Source: Corynespora cassiicola
Lineage: Eukaryota > Ascomycota > Dothideomycetes > Pleosporales > Corynesporascaceae
Direction of reading: 5' to 3'
NCBI GenBank assembly: GCA_022059125.1
Contig: JAEUWY010000015.1
Location: 1,736,001 to 1,800,000, forward strand
DNA: 64,000 bases
In this document: positions 27,014 to 38,166 of the stretch, one piece after another
Position numbering within the stretch: the stretch's first letter is position 1
Layout of the letters: every line of letters starts with the position of its first letter
The notes under the pieces: generated by a model
Told to the model about the DNA's origin: nothing
The model's database searches: none
Seen by the model: the letters and a program-made list of their open reading frames with translations, nothing else
Program-made: the position numbers and the translations under genes

Positions 27014-28283
27014 TTACGCAGCACCGTCGGCCTTCGACGCCTGTTGTTGCTCTACCCACTCCGTCATGTTCAGTGCCCCAGACGTATTGGGGATCGAAAC
27101 TCCATCTCCCTTCTTCCAATCGCCCTTGATCTTGGTCCACTCGGGCGCCGGCACGCTGAGCAGCTTGCATATATCCTTCCTCTTCTCCCTAAAGTCCGTG
27201 TACAGTTGCTTCCAAATGCGCCTCTCGGCGCAGATATTCTCGTGGTCCCCTCCACAGTCCGGCTGGATCGCCGCCAGACCCTCAAGCGGCCACATAATCC
27301 ACGGCTTGGGCAGCGGCCAGTCGCTGAAATGCACCAGCTTCGCCTCCTGGAGCACCTTCTCGGGATCCCACTCCTCGTGCGCATTCCCGAGGTATGCTGT
27401 GTGGTTGTTCTTGCGGAACTCGCCGGATAACAGGGCGTAGGGGCGGTGCGGAAGCACCATGGCGTTGTACTCGTACCGCTCGTTCACAATCTCCATGTCG
27501 AAGCGGTGCGCTTCGACGAGTTCGCCCTGCCCGCCGCGATTGATGGTGTCCTTGAGGCGCTCATACTCGCGCTGGTCGGGCTTGATGACCATGAGGAGGG
27601 AGGTCAGGGGCGGGGGAGGCGTCGTGTCGAACCAGTACGCGCGCGGCATGGCAATGGGCGTCTTGGGGAGGAGGAACAACTCGTCGAGGGATTGGAGAAG
27701 CGTCGCGTCCGAGTCCAGCGCGATGACCCGGTCGTAGTACGAGAGGGAGAAGGCCATGAACTTGGTTACCGCCTTGTCCCATGTGCCGGTCCATTTGTCT
27801 GGTCGCGGGTGATTAGCATGTAAGGGCTGGGAATATTGACCGTACGAAGGACTCACCTCCATCCCGACCCTCTGCAGTCAATAGGTCCACTCCTTGCAGT
27901 TTTACCTTGTACTTATCCCGGGCCATGACCAGCAATTGACTGTCGCGATCCCGCGAACTCGATATGTGAGTGTCCCAGTATTTAGGGTACCACAGGATGC
28001 GGTCGGCCTTGCTGCCAAAGCGCGCCAGGGCGTCGAACATGATGAGAGCATGGCACAGAGAAGCGCTGTCGGTCGCGTACAGGCTGTATGCATAGCGGTC
28101 CCAGTTGATCTTTATCGTGTTGCCGTCGTCCTTGTGTTTGCTGCTTGGATACAGCATCCACACCACGAAAAGAAAGGCGAGAGCATAGTAAGCATAGCGG
28201 CGCTGCCAGCGAAAGGGTGGGAGATTCAGGCCCTGGCCATTCGTATAGCGAGGTAGGTCGTCGGAGCGCCGCGATGAAGACAT
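27014..28283 (-). CDS. Type II membrane glycosyltransferase, GT8 family (GNT1-like)
   Basis: Two exons (intron 27799..27856, GTGAGT...GACCAG, branch GCTAATC) give 403 residues. A basic cytosolic tail is followed by one membrane anchor at about residues 30-46 (YAYYALAFLFVVWMLYP), typical of Golgi glycosyltransferases. The GT8 fold is indicated by the DxD motif ALDSDATLL at 171-173, AYWFDTTPPPPLTSLLMVI, YEYNAMVLPHRPY and the late VHFSDWPLPKPW. Fungal homologues are usually named alpha-N-acetylglucosaminyltransferase or glucose N-acetyltransferase, acting on glycoprotein or lipid glycans in the Golgi; donor and acceptor cannot be read from sequence. The ATG at 28283 gives the basic tail. Its promoter faces the 3' end of RPL12, 373 bp away. 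Confidence 0.87.
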
Positions 28284-28656
28284 GCTGGTGGAGTGCGTGT
28301 TGCGGGCTGCATGGTGGGCAGTGTGATGCTGAGAGGGCTATAGGGGGAGCGGCGGAGATCTCGGGGGTTCAACATTGAATCCCGCAGGAAACGACACGTG
28401 ACATCACTCTCAAAATCCACTCCAGACACGAACAGTCACATCACATCAGTGAACAAAAATGTCAGGACGAAATGGTATCTTATTGCCTCGTGCAAAGCCC
28501 GTCCAAGCGTCACTTTTGGAATTGAACCCCCAACGCCTAGCTGTGCACTGCCGGCACGCATGAAGCACCCAATTGATACATATGATCCTCATTCAGCTAT
28601 GGAGAGGCCTGATGCCTAGATCGTCCATTCGTGTCGCGTTTATTCCATCGCAACGT
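28284..28656. other. Intergenic gap between GT8 and RPL12 genes
   Basis: 373 bp containing the GT8 promoter and the RPL12 3' untranslated region; no further gene seen. Confidence 0.55.
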
Positions 28657-29282
28657 TTACTCCTCGGGGATCTCAATCTCGCCAGACTCGATGTCGTCGG
28701 AGATGGCCTTGGGGCTGCGGCCATCGACCTGGCAGCCGGTGGAGAAGGCAGTTCCGAGGATCTCCTTGACGGTACCCTTGAGGTCCTTGGCCATGGACTT
28801 GTAGCGCATGGTGCGGGCAATGTTGATGATCTCGTCAAGAGGAATGCTCTTGGTGTGCTTGATGTTCTTCTCCTTCTTGCGGTCCCGGGGAGGCTCCTTA
28901 AGGGCCTTGATGACGAGGGAAGAGGCGGAGGGAACGACCGAGACGGCGGCCTGACGGTTCTGGATGGTCAACTTGACCGTGACGCGGAGACCCTTCCAGT
29001 CACCGGTGGCCTTGGCGATATCTTCACCGACCTCTGTGGGGAGTCAGTAATGGACTTCGTTTCACGCGCAATCTTCGCGGCGCGGCGCATTCAAAACGGG
29101 CGACATACTCTTCGGCGACAGACCAAGGGGACCAATCTTGGGGGCGAGGGCGGACGAGGCACCGACTTCACCACCAGTGGCACGAAGGTGGATGACCTTC
29201 ACCTCGCTGGGATCGAATTTGGGAGCTTTGCATTGTGTTAGCCTGGCTGTCGCAGCCGATCAGAAGGATGATACTCACGCAT
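28657..29282 (-). CDS. RPL12: 60S ribosomal protein L12 (uL11)
   Basis: Three exons; introns 29226..29278 and 29034..29108 yield exactly 165 residues, the standard length. The first coding exon is only four nucleotides (ATGC at 29279..29282), spliced to give [20 protein letters not shown]. The core contains [34 protein letters not shown] and the C-terminus ends [11 protein letters not shown]. uL11 binds the GTPase-associated rRNA of the large subunit at the stalk base. The AT/GC balance at third positions is that of a highly expressed gene (C-rich). The tiny first exon would be missed by most simple gene finders. Confidence 0.96.
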
Positions 29283-29893
29283 GGCTAGGACGTGAGGTAG
29301 TCAATCTCTTCTAATCCCGGGTGTGAGGTTGTCGTTGAGGGTTGGAGGAAAAAGTTCGAGACGGCGTGCCCATTTGGAGGGGATGTGGGCGGCGCGATGG
29401 ATAAGCGAGTGCCAAGTCGGCGCTAGCCGCTCTAAGTCTCACTTCCCCCGTCCCATGCTTCTTCAGGTAACATATTTGTGCGATGCGCTGCAATTAGATG
29501 CGCTCAAGCTGATTATATACACTTTCTACTGATTGAGAATACTGCTGTCGGCGATAACTTGAAGCAGGTAGCCACTGTTTGCGCATGTGTAACAGGACAC
29601 ATATCCACCACCACTCCCGCCTCTGCAACCTTCACCACACGTTCAATCATGTCTTGGACATGTCTTAATCCCTGTCTGGCAAACACGACAGCAATTGAAT
29701 GGGCACTTTCATGCTTCTGAGACAAACCAGAATTCTCTAGATGGCCCCAAAAAACTCATTGTTCTATGATTTGTCGTTAAAAGGCGTGACCCAAGAACGC
29801 ACATGTCAGTGCCACGCAAGTTCCTATAGGATTTATATCCCCGTCTTGGATTTCACTGACTCTGTTTCTGGTTCCCGGAGTAGTTATCCAATT
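29283..29893. other. RPL12 promoter side and start of AT-rich gene-poor zone
   Basis: The first 200 bp are GC-richer and should be the RPL12 promoter. The rest is AT-leaning with no supported gene. Confidence 0.45.
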
Positions 29894-30190
29894 ATGGATT
29901 CAGTGAAATATCCCTCATCTCAATCCTCAAAGCCATCAAACCCTTCTTCTCCCTCATCCTTACCTTCTTCTCCAGCTCAGAGCCATTTTTCTGAGAAAGC
30001 TCAGTGCGAGTCGAAAGAGAGTATCACGACAGCAACAAATAATAAAACCAAAAATGATAACGCCAAAAAAGCTGTTCAAACATCGACCAATCCAAGTCGT
30101 CAGGCCGAACCCTTTGTGTCTCCTCCATTGGGATTGCCGCTACCGCCAGACGAGATCTACGATGGAAATTTATTCCGCAAGATCGGTTAA
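29894..30190 (+). CDS. Possible small Ser/Pro-rich hypothetical protein
   Basis: A 98-residue frame beginning MDSVKYPSSQSSKPSNPSS, with a Ser/Pro-rich first half, a Lys/Asn/Thr-rich middle, and a compact end PPLGLPLPPDEIYDGNLFRKI. The frame extends upstream to another Met at 29741. I recognise no domain. The composed C-terminal end makes chance less likely, but the location in an AT-rich gene-poor zone argues for caution. It could be a real orphan gene or a remnant. Confidence 0.3.
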   Translation: MDSVKYPSSQSSKPSNPSSPSSLPSSPAQSHFSEKAQCESKESITTATNNKTKNDNAKKAVQTSTNPSRQAEPFVSPPLGLPLPPDEIYDGNLFRKIG

Positions 30191-30920
30191 AGTCATCAAT
30201 ACTTTTTCTTCTTGAATATTCTAAATGTTATAATATCCTTGTATGATAGATGATATGCACTGTATGCCCATATTTGCTGACACAGCTAATGATTATCATC
30301 GCAACAGAAGAGGAATATGAAACTGAACGCCGTCAAAATAACAATAGACATATTACCCTCTTTAGATTTTTTTCTCTTTCTGCAGACAGAAAAGGTGATA
30401 GGTTAAGAAACATATGATATAATTTATGAAAATAAATCTTCCTAGTCGAGACAACAATGGTAATGTCTGGTGCGCGTGTGGAACTGTGTTAAAAGTCTTA
30501 TGTCTATAAACGGCAAAATCTGTAACGCAGTATTAGGAAATAGGAGACCCGTTGAGTACTTTGTCCTGACTGGAGATTTAGAAACAATTCATCAATTGCA
30601 GTTAAAATAGGAGTCTTGGCCACAACTATCTTCTCACAAAGATAGCACCTTGACGCTAAGCCCCGGTGCATTATATTCTAGTGATTCAAAATGAGCTTTA
30701 TGCGAACCTGTATCCTAGATACACTTTATTCTACAAAATTTTCGTTGTTGAATATCGCTAACACACCGGCAAACTCACCGGTGTTGTTTGCTTGTCGTGC
30801 CTGCCTGCGCACTGAAGCAAAATTCGCATACGGCATTCTTCAAACTCAATAGTCAATATTTATACACATTAAAATCCCCTAGAGTAAGAACCCTCCACAT
30901 AAGCCTGTGAAGACGATGGC
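30191..30920. other. AT-rich gene-free interval
   Basis: 730 bp of AT-rich sequence with no frame of note and no repeat that I could pair with another part of the window. Confidence 0.5.
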
Positions 30921-31130
30921 CTAAATCCTCGCGCGTTCCAAAATCCCGTTCGACATCTCCTGGAAAAATTTTCCTCCGCTATGACTCAGGCAAATCCCTC
31001 CCTCCTTGACAGTACTTTGGGGGTAGAGATCACCACACTGCGCTACTCCCACGCTCTTCCCCCTTGGGCACTTGAATGTTGACAGTGTCTGGCATCCGCA
31101 GCGGTATTTGGTGACTGTTTGCTGGCACAT
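30921..31130 (-). CDS. Small Cys-rich protein of the Met-Cys...Tyr-x-Cys-Gly type
   Basis: Sixty-nine residues from an ATG at 31130. The protein begins MCQQTVTKYRCGCQTL, continues with FKCPRGK and QCGDLYPQ and ends with GICLSHSGGKFFQ. It has six Cys and one His, suggesting metal binding or disulfides; there is no signal peptide, so intracellular zinc binding is the better guess. The start matches four short proteins at 51.0-53.3 kb (and a broken one at 53.8 kb): Met-Cys (or Met-Pro), then Tyr-x-Cys-Gly-(His/Cys) about ten residues in. Function unknown. An upstream in-frame Met at 31205 would add a low-complexity leader and is less likely. Confidence 0.6.
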   Translation of the reverse strand: MCQQTVTKYRCGCQTLSTFKCPRGKSVGVAQCGDLYPQSTVKEGGICLSHSGGKFFQEMSNGILERARI

Positions 31131-33738
31131 CTTTGTGGCGGTACTACTTCGGCGGCGGCAGGAAAAAAAAAAGTTTATGTGCTCTGCATCGAGGCTTGAG
31201 TGCATACTCTACGACAATAGCATGACGAAAGGAAAATTCACGTACGAGATGGTAGCCTGATGTGGAATTCTACTGGGTCTGGATCGATCTGATAACGGTC
31301 AGGTAGTGCTAGTGGGACGGGGTTTTGCGTACAGGACACGAGCGCACGTGCTGGGTCGATAACAGGAGGTTATCGCCGCGGCCCACATTTTTTTCCCTCT
31401 TATAGTGGGGAAATGAATATCCGGTCATTAATCATTCCTCCGCATTAAGGATATTCTCGTAACTAGAGATAGAGTTCTCCAGGTCGTTACATGTTGCCTA
31501 TAGGAGAAATGGGATAGTACCCAAATATCTTGTTCAACGGATCATTCTTTAAGTGTTTTGCTAAATATATACTAAACAGAACTTTTACTCTAAATTAAAG
31601 AAGTTAACTCTTAGACTAGTTTAACAGGAAATTCTAGCAGCATCTAGATATGCTATTTAGCTCCTACTAAAGAACTTTCCTTTTTACTTTTTTCTGGTAG
31701 CATAAGAGATAAAACCTCTAACATTCCGGATTCTCAAGTTAATATTTCGAAATTAGGTATAATGTATGCGCTAAATTTATAATTTTCTTATCTATAGTAT
31801 GTTGAATTAAGTTATTTTGACTTTTTGTGGATTGTGTTGTTGGAGATGTAAGGTGAGTTTGTGAAAATAGCTGTTTCTGAATGATACTAGCAATGACTTT
31901 ATTTTAAGGAGATGTTTTTAGAGAGGATTGGCTTATTGCTCGCAAAGGCTGTGCCAGTTCTCATATTTGAACTCGCCTCTATATCAGCTATGTTAAGCAA
32001 ATCGATTCATGTGTGGATTGATACCCACTAACGTAATATATTATCAACTCAAACAATATTTGAAATCTTCTAAAAGAGGGTACATATAATACGCTTTTTA
32101 GAAGTGAACTGTGGTAGCTTCAAAGGACGTGAGAATGCTATGGCAATATTAATAATAAAGCTATCTGTAAAATGTCTTACTGTCCAAGTATTGAAACGTT
32201 CTATTCTCCCTAGAGGTATGCAATTTGATATGATTTTATAGTAGCAATAAGGGACAAGTTAGTTGGGCACGATGAAATTGTGCCTCTGATATAACCTAGG
32301 GGGAGAAGATATTTGTGAAAGTTTGATTGAGGGATCGTGACTAGTAGAAAGTGGAAAGAACAGTAAAAAATGGCAACTGATTACTTGATGATTAACCAAA
32401 GTCACGAGCACTGATGGATGTTTCTGGCCCCGATCGGGTACATGCCAACCCTATCTTCATGCATCAGCAGTCTTTGAATAGGCTTGACTTCCGCCATCTG
32501 AGGCATTTGTTGAGATCGTTGCTCGTACGAGCACTTGAAGTCTAAATTGTAGACTACCTCCTAATTGGAAGTGAGAAAGCTTTTCATTGGCGCGGGGTGT
32601 ATTATCCGCGTGGCGACTAGTACGGCTTTGTTTACCGAGCGATGGCCAAGCCAGATCAAGATTCTCAACCAGACCGGCAAGCTCACCGACGATCGAGATC
32701 TAGATCCCTGTAAAAGTTTTTAGATGTACTGGCTCGCCTGGTGTTTTAAACTGTGTCGAGACCTTGTGGATCCTAGCCCCCATTTCGCTGAGACCGACCT
32801 GAGCACAATCTAGACCCCCTTAATTCGATTCTGGATTCTACATTTTCAAAACCTCGATTAATGCCGCTAACAATTTCCAGGTAGCTTCTCATATCTACGA
32901 TGGGAGCTAACCTGCAGGTATATTTATAGTTTCGGATCTATCTCCCGGAGTGTCGCTTGCACCGGCCACAACTTCTGTATTGGCGTTTATCTGAGCGCTT
33001 AAATTGTAGCCAAGGCTGATTTGGGGCGAAAAGGCTGCAAACCCCCGTATAGTACCTGAGGTAGTCAACCGCCGTGAAAGCGACGATGCATAGGTAGGGA
33101 TGCAATCATTAGTGCCATGACACTAGGAGTCAAACCCTGAGTTTGTTGCGAGAAATGTTGGTTTTTTATAAGCTATTATGAAAGAACATTCTGGATTATA
33201 AGCTTAGATGTTCAAAAAATCGAGTCTGTGACCCACTTAGAGTGAATTGATCACGTGGTTACTTTCACAGCACCCATAGTCAATTACCGTTTAGTCGGCT
33301 CTTCCATTTCTGGGCTAGAGGGAATAGATGTTCTAGATTTTGATTCACAAGAGGAATGGCCAAGAACGATTCAGGGTCTTTGTTCCACTAAAACGTGAGA
33401 CTGACGTGCCAGAAACAATACTCATTGTGTCCCAACTGGGAACAACTACTGAAAACAAAATCCGCCCCACGGACGAAATTCGATCATCATTACAGCTCCA
33501 TGCCACAGTTTCAAGCTTCCACTACGGGCTAAACTCGGAGTATCATTGGCGCTCGCCCCGGTGAATGATCCCGACCAATGATATCGCTTGTCCACGAAGG
33601 CATTGGCACCCGCCACGATTTTTCGTCTTTGGATTGTCAGCGGCGGATAGTCCCCTCCCAGAGGCCTCGCCATCCTACATACTATGCCCCATCCATACCT
33701 CTCGATGTATTCTTTCTTGTGTGTCCCTGCCCGCGCGC
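31131..33738. other. AT-rich, probably RIP-mutated, gene-free region
   Basis: 2.6 kb without a supported gene. From about 31540 to 32340 the sequence is strongly AT-rich with many TA steps and no open frames of use, as expected of an old mutated repeat. From about 32540 to 33060 it is more GC-balanced with short fragmented frames, possibly an old gene or element piece that I cannot identify. The last few hundred bases are the promoter side of the Zn2Cys6 gene at 33739. Confidence 0.5.
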
Positions 33739-34870
33739 ATGTCTTTACCGGTTACTGAAAGCCCAACTTCGGCCCGCCCGCCAAAGGTCCTCATACCTCG
33801 ACTTGAACGACGACCAGACGATAATGCATCTCGTAATCCTCCTCGGAGCAGTCAACGACCCAGAGTACCGCGGACCTCGAAGGCTTGCTTGAGTTGTAGA
33901 CAACGGAAGGTGAAGTGCAACGGGGGACAGCCGCAGTGTACGAATTGTATTGGCAATGACAAACCGTGCGTCTATCCCCAGGCGCGTAGAGACCGGCTCC
34001 GGACGTCAGATACCCCTCCACCGCTAAAAGGAGGCCATCGTCGTTAACCCCTTTCAGAGTCACAGAGCAAAACCGAGAGATGATAAGTCTTCTTAGGGAC
34101 CTCAGGGGCTATGTTCCAGATGAGAGGCGGCAACAAATCGACGACTTATTGGGGCGCGTACGTAAATCCTGTCATGTCGAAGCCATTTAACACATTGTTG
34201 ACACGCATCCCAGATCATGGATGATTATTCCGATGCGCCATCCCCCTCCGACCGCACGCCGTATACCGACTCCGAGACGCGATACCCGGAACTCCACGGT
34301 ACCTCCGAGGCTGGAATGAATGAGGATATGAATATGAATGACGCAGATACACACGGAGACACGCATTTTGATCCAGCTTCACATCTTGGAGACGCTGCTG
34401 ACTTTCGACACGCGCACAACCTTGCGCCCGAGATCATCCGATCGGGAAACATAAGACCTAGCTCAGATATGGCACCTGGCATCCATATGAATCCGTGGCC
34501 GGTAGATCCCTCGTTGCAGCCTCAGCGGCAGCCGCAACCTGATGCTGCTGAGGTCCGTCCTCCGGCACTATATACCGGTGAACCTGGGGGCGGATTAGAC
34601 TACACGATCAGTCCCTACGAGTTGGCGCACATCGAGAACATCAACGCTGGTTATATGGATTCAACGCAGAGGACCTTTGGGGAATCGAGCGCCGATGCGA
34701 TGACGAAGCGGCCGATGCAGAGACGCGAAGGCGACGAATGGTAACCTATATTGTGAGCAAATGTCGCAAATATGGAGATACCAACTGATGTTCGCAGCGA
34801 AAAGCGGTCATGTCAAGAGATCTCGATCTCTCCGCCTCTTAGTGTATCGTCGACTCAGCCTATATCGTAA
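33739..34870 (+). CDS. Short Zn(II)2Cys6 DNA-binding protein without a regulatory domain
   Basis: Four exons; introns 34005..34057, 34158..34213 and 34741..34797 give 321 residues. The Zn cluster is at Cys50, 53, 60, 67, 70 and 77 with canonical spacing, after a basic, Pro-rich N-terminus. Next comes RDRLRT joined by the first splice to a coiled segment (EMISLLRDLRGYVPDERRQQIDDLLGR), the usual linker/dimerisation region. The rest is acidic and low in complexity (Asp/Met/His-rich), then Pro/Gln-rich. The frame ends in a Ser-rich tail at 34870. The fungal-specific regulatory domain found in most relatives is absent, and the next 300 bp do not supply it in any splice combination I tried. It may be a naturally short factor or a truncated one. 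The ATG at 33739 is chosen because upstream sequence is not protein-like. Confidence 0.7.
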
Positions 34871-37208
34871 CTCGCCGTAGCCAATCGCTGCAATCTCCTA
34901 GGAGAGGGGTCCAGCGACGTCCGACCCTGCCGATCCCCGCCACCAGTCGACCGTCCTCTGTGTCCATCAAATACTTCCGACTGATACCTGTATCTCTACT
35001 GGAGCGCAGACGGCACATCAATTTCTTCCGAATCGACTCTTCTGATATGGTGTTCATATATACATATTACCTGCTGGACCCGGGTCACGGCGGATGGGAC
35101 TACAATGAGGTGGATTGTTCCGCTTGAGCGACACTCTGGCTAAGACAATGGTTCGACACGATCATATTTGAGTCCATTAGGCACCCACGATTCAGGTGTG
35201 TGTTGGAGCCACGGTTTAACTACATGGCTAATGGAATTGTAATGAACGGAGCATGTCACTTTTGGCGTTCTATGTAATGTTTATGAGCAGTCATTGGCGC
35301 TTTAGCTAACGGTTTGTAGACCTGCTGGTATGCCAAAGCCATCAGCACGCAGATTGCAAAAACACAAAAATGGACCAAAAAATGATCGTTGCCTACTATG
35401 TGGTGCCCAGACTGGTCCCGAACCTTACCCAGAAGCGGCCGAAACAAAGTCGCCGACCGTCTCCGAGTGGTACACTATGGATTGCATTAAGCTCTCTATG
35501 CCAACTGCGCGTGTATCATATATGCATCGGCAATGACCATGATGCAATGGAACAAGCCAAGATCGAAATGAGAACCCGTTCCCACTTCGTCTTGTCTTTT
35601 GTCTTTTTCAACTGTCAAAGGGGTCCACTCCCACTCATATTTGTCCAAAGCTTGCTCCGAAATACCTACAAATTGTAAGTTATACCATACCCGCTGACGC
35701 TTCAGAATAAAACCATTGAGTTTGGACCATCATTGAATTCATGATTGAGGACGACAACCACATGGAATTGGATTTTTGGTCAGGTTTGGTACCTGAATAT
35801 AAGTATTGAAGCTACTATTTGATCTTTGAAGCTAAACTTAATGATGTATTTGAGTCGAGCGGAAATGTTCCGAAAACTCAAAAATCCAGAAACGGGCCTT
35901 ATGATACGGAACCAGCCCGCTCTTATTCCCTGCTGGCCAGAGACAGCCCACACACGGCTCGGCCCGAAACATCCGAACAAAACTATCTGAAAGTCGAGTC
36001 AAAGGCTTTGTTCCCATTGAAGTTGGCGTATGTTGATTGCCTAAGGAGCAGAATATAAGCAATAGCAAACCAAATTAAATACAATATACAATCGGTGATG
36101 CTGCCCTATGCAAACTTATTGTATAACATCTCAGCAAAGACTAATTGAGTGGACCTGATAAATGCTATCCTGAACAGCTATCCATTCCCAATAGTTCCGT
36201 ATGAGGGCTAGATCTGATAGTCCGAATCAGGGAATAGGACAAAGATCTAGCTCGAGAATTGAATATTATGAGTATTATCGAAGTTAAAATTAAGTCTTGT
36301 TATTATGTGAATTACAAAAGGGATATTGAAGTTAATTATAGCTACAATAGCCATCTAGAATATGGTAACTAGTGAGCCATTGCTAAAGGCGGCACGCTTG
36401 GGTGCCGAAACGGCCGACCAATCCAGACATCTGAGCTATATTCCATGCTAGAATCACCTTGTCCGGGGAATAATCAATATGAACGTAGTGGAAGTAGAAA
36501 TCTGTAGCTCTCAAAATGTCTTGTTCGAGTAGATTTTTCTCATCTTTTCCGTTCTAATTTGTACATCTGATTGCTATTCGAAAGTCATGAATCAATAAAC
36601 TACTGCCGCAAAGTTTTCTCCGCACTTATCTAATAGCTTAGAATTCATGACCACGTCTGAGTGAAACATCGACGGTTATATGTGAAGCACTTATACATCT
36701 AGAGCTTAAATCTATCTTGATAAATTTACCCAAAAAGGCATTAACCTGTGAGAGTGAGTGACAGGAATCGCCCGTGCGCAAAAGTTACCTGTCACTCATA
36801 CTAATTCTTTTTCCACCCAAGATACCATCATGCTACAGAAAAATGTATTGCTATTTGGAGGTCAAGTTATCCGTGTGAAGTGAAATTTTAGTATAGTACT
36901 ATGATAAAAGCAATTGTGGGATTGGGCTATTCTTTAGATGGGCTTCACTGTCGGCGAAAGGTTGAGCACGTCGGTAGGTCGGCTGAATAGGGAGGTCGAG
37001 TTAGGTCGACCGGGAGACACAGAACTCGTGGAAGGGCGAGTACTTGGAACAAATGAGTCAATTATAGGGGACGATTTATGCCTTGAACGAGGTTGTTTCA
37101 TATAAAGATAGGTAGACGGTCCGTCACTATTCACTATTGAATGTCCCATCGACAAAAGCGCATCATATATCATCTTACCAACTGTGCAATTCTACATGTA
37201 TATACAGA
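34871..37208. other. AT-rich gene-free region
   Basis: 2.3 kb with only short overlapping frames. A plus-strand frame over about 34.86-35.13 kb has protein-like composition and could be a decayed 3' continuation of the Zn2Cys6 gene, but no splice joins it in frame. The rest is AT-rich with no identifiable element. Confidence 0.45.
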
Positions 37209-38166
37209 ATGATAAAATCTATCCTTGTTGAAGGTGCCACTGGCAAACAGGGCGGTGCAGTCATCGATGATTTATTGAAATATCCAACAGATTTCATTAT
37301 TCTTGCTGTCACCCGTAACGCGGCATTGGCCTCAGCCTAGCGACTGGCCCAAAACCGTCAAAGATCAGATTAGCCCAAGGAGATGTAAATGATCTCTCAT
37401 CTATATTCGTGAATGAAATCAAAATATCTTCTCAACCAATACGGGGCGTATATAGTGTATAAGTAAGCTTGTAAAGAAATCTGATGTTCGTTATAGTGAC
37501 CACTTTTTTAGATTTCAATGGGTGATGGCTAGACAGTAGAGAAGGAAATCAAGTAACAAACGTCACTCATTGATGAATCCATTAAGAATCAAGTAGCGCA
37601 TTCGTATACAGTTCAGTCGATCGAGGTGGAGACAAGTCGTTTGACAACCCCACACCAGTCCCATACTTCACAAGCAAACAAAAGATGAAGAATTATCTTG
37701 TCGAAAAAATATCGACCGGACAGATGAACTAGATCATCTTACGGCCGGCTGTATTCCTTGATAATTATATACCAGGGTTCCAGGGCAAAGTTTTCTTCAC
37801 GGCCTGGAAGGTTGCGCTCAAGAATCGGCCGTTGCAGGTAGTCTATGTCTCAGACATTGGCCTCTTGCTGAAGAGGCTTTTGGATCACTCGGAAATTACA
37901 AAGGAAGATCAATTTCTATTACAGGCGATGGGTTGACCTTTAACGAAGCTGCCAAGATATTCAAGGGAAAGGGAACAAGTATGCCCACAGCATTTGGTTG
38001 CGTGGCTTCCCTCGTCTTGCGGTCTGCTAAAAAAAATGTAAGTTTGATGTTCGAATGGATAGATATAGATGGATTTGGAGTGAACATTCAGGAGTTAAAA
38101 CAGCTACACCCTGGGCTTGTGGACTTTAGAACTTATTTTCGGACCCAGAGTGGATTTGTTACCTAG
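37209..38166 (+). pseudogene. NmrA-like NAD(P)-binding protein, degraded copy
   Basis: The start (ATG at 37209) reads ILVEGATGKQGGAVIDDLL...VTRN, the Rossmann motif of NmrA-type proteins, then hits a stop. Pieces in shifted frames follow: LAQGDVNDLSSIF and GVYSV near 37375-37460; then PYFTSK...KNYLVEKISTG, IILRPAVFLDNYIPGFQG and VVYVSDIGLLLKRLLD at 37660-37890. The end, GLVDFRTYFRTQSGF, lies at 38100-38166. At least one in-frame TAG (at about 37728, between GQMN and IILRP) sits where the family usually has Trp, a TGG-to-TAG change that fits RIP (CpA to TpA on the other strand). Several frameshifts are also needed. Dead gene; an intact relative lies at 55.6 kb. Confidence 0.75.
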
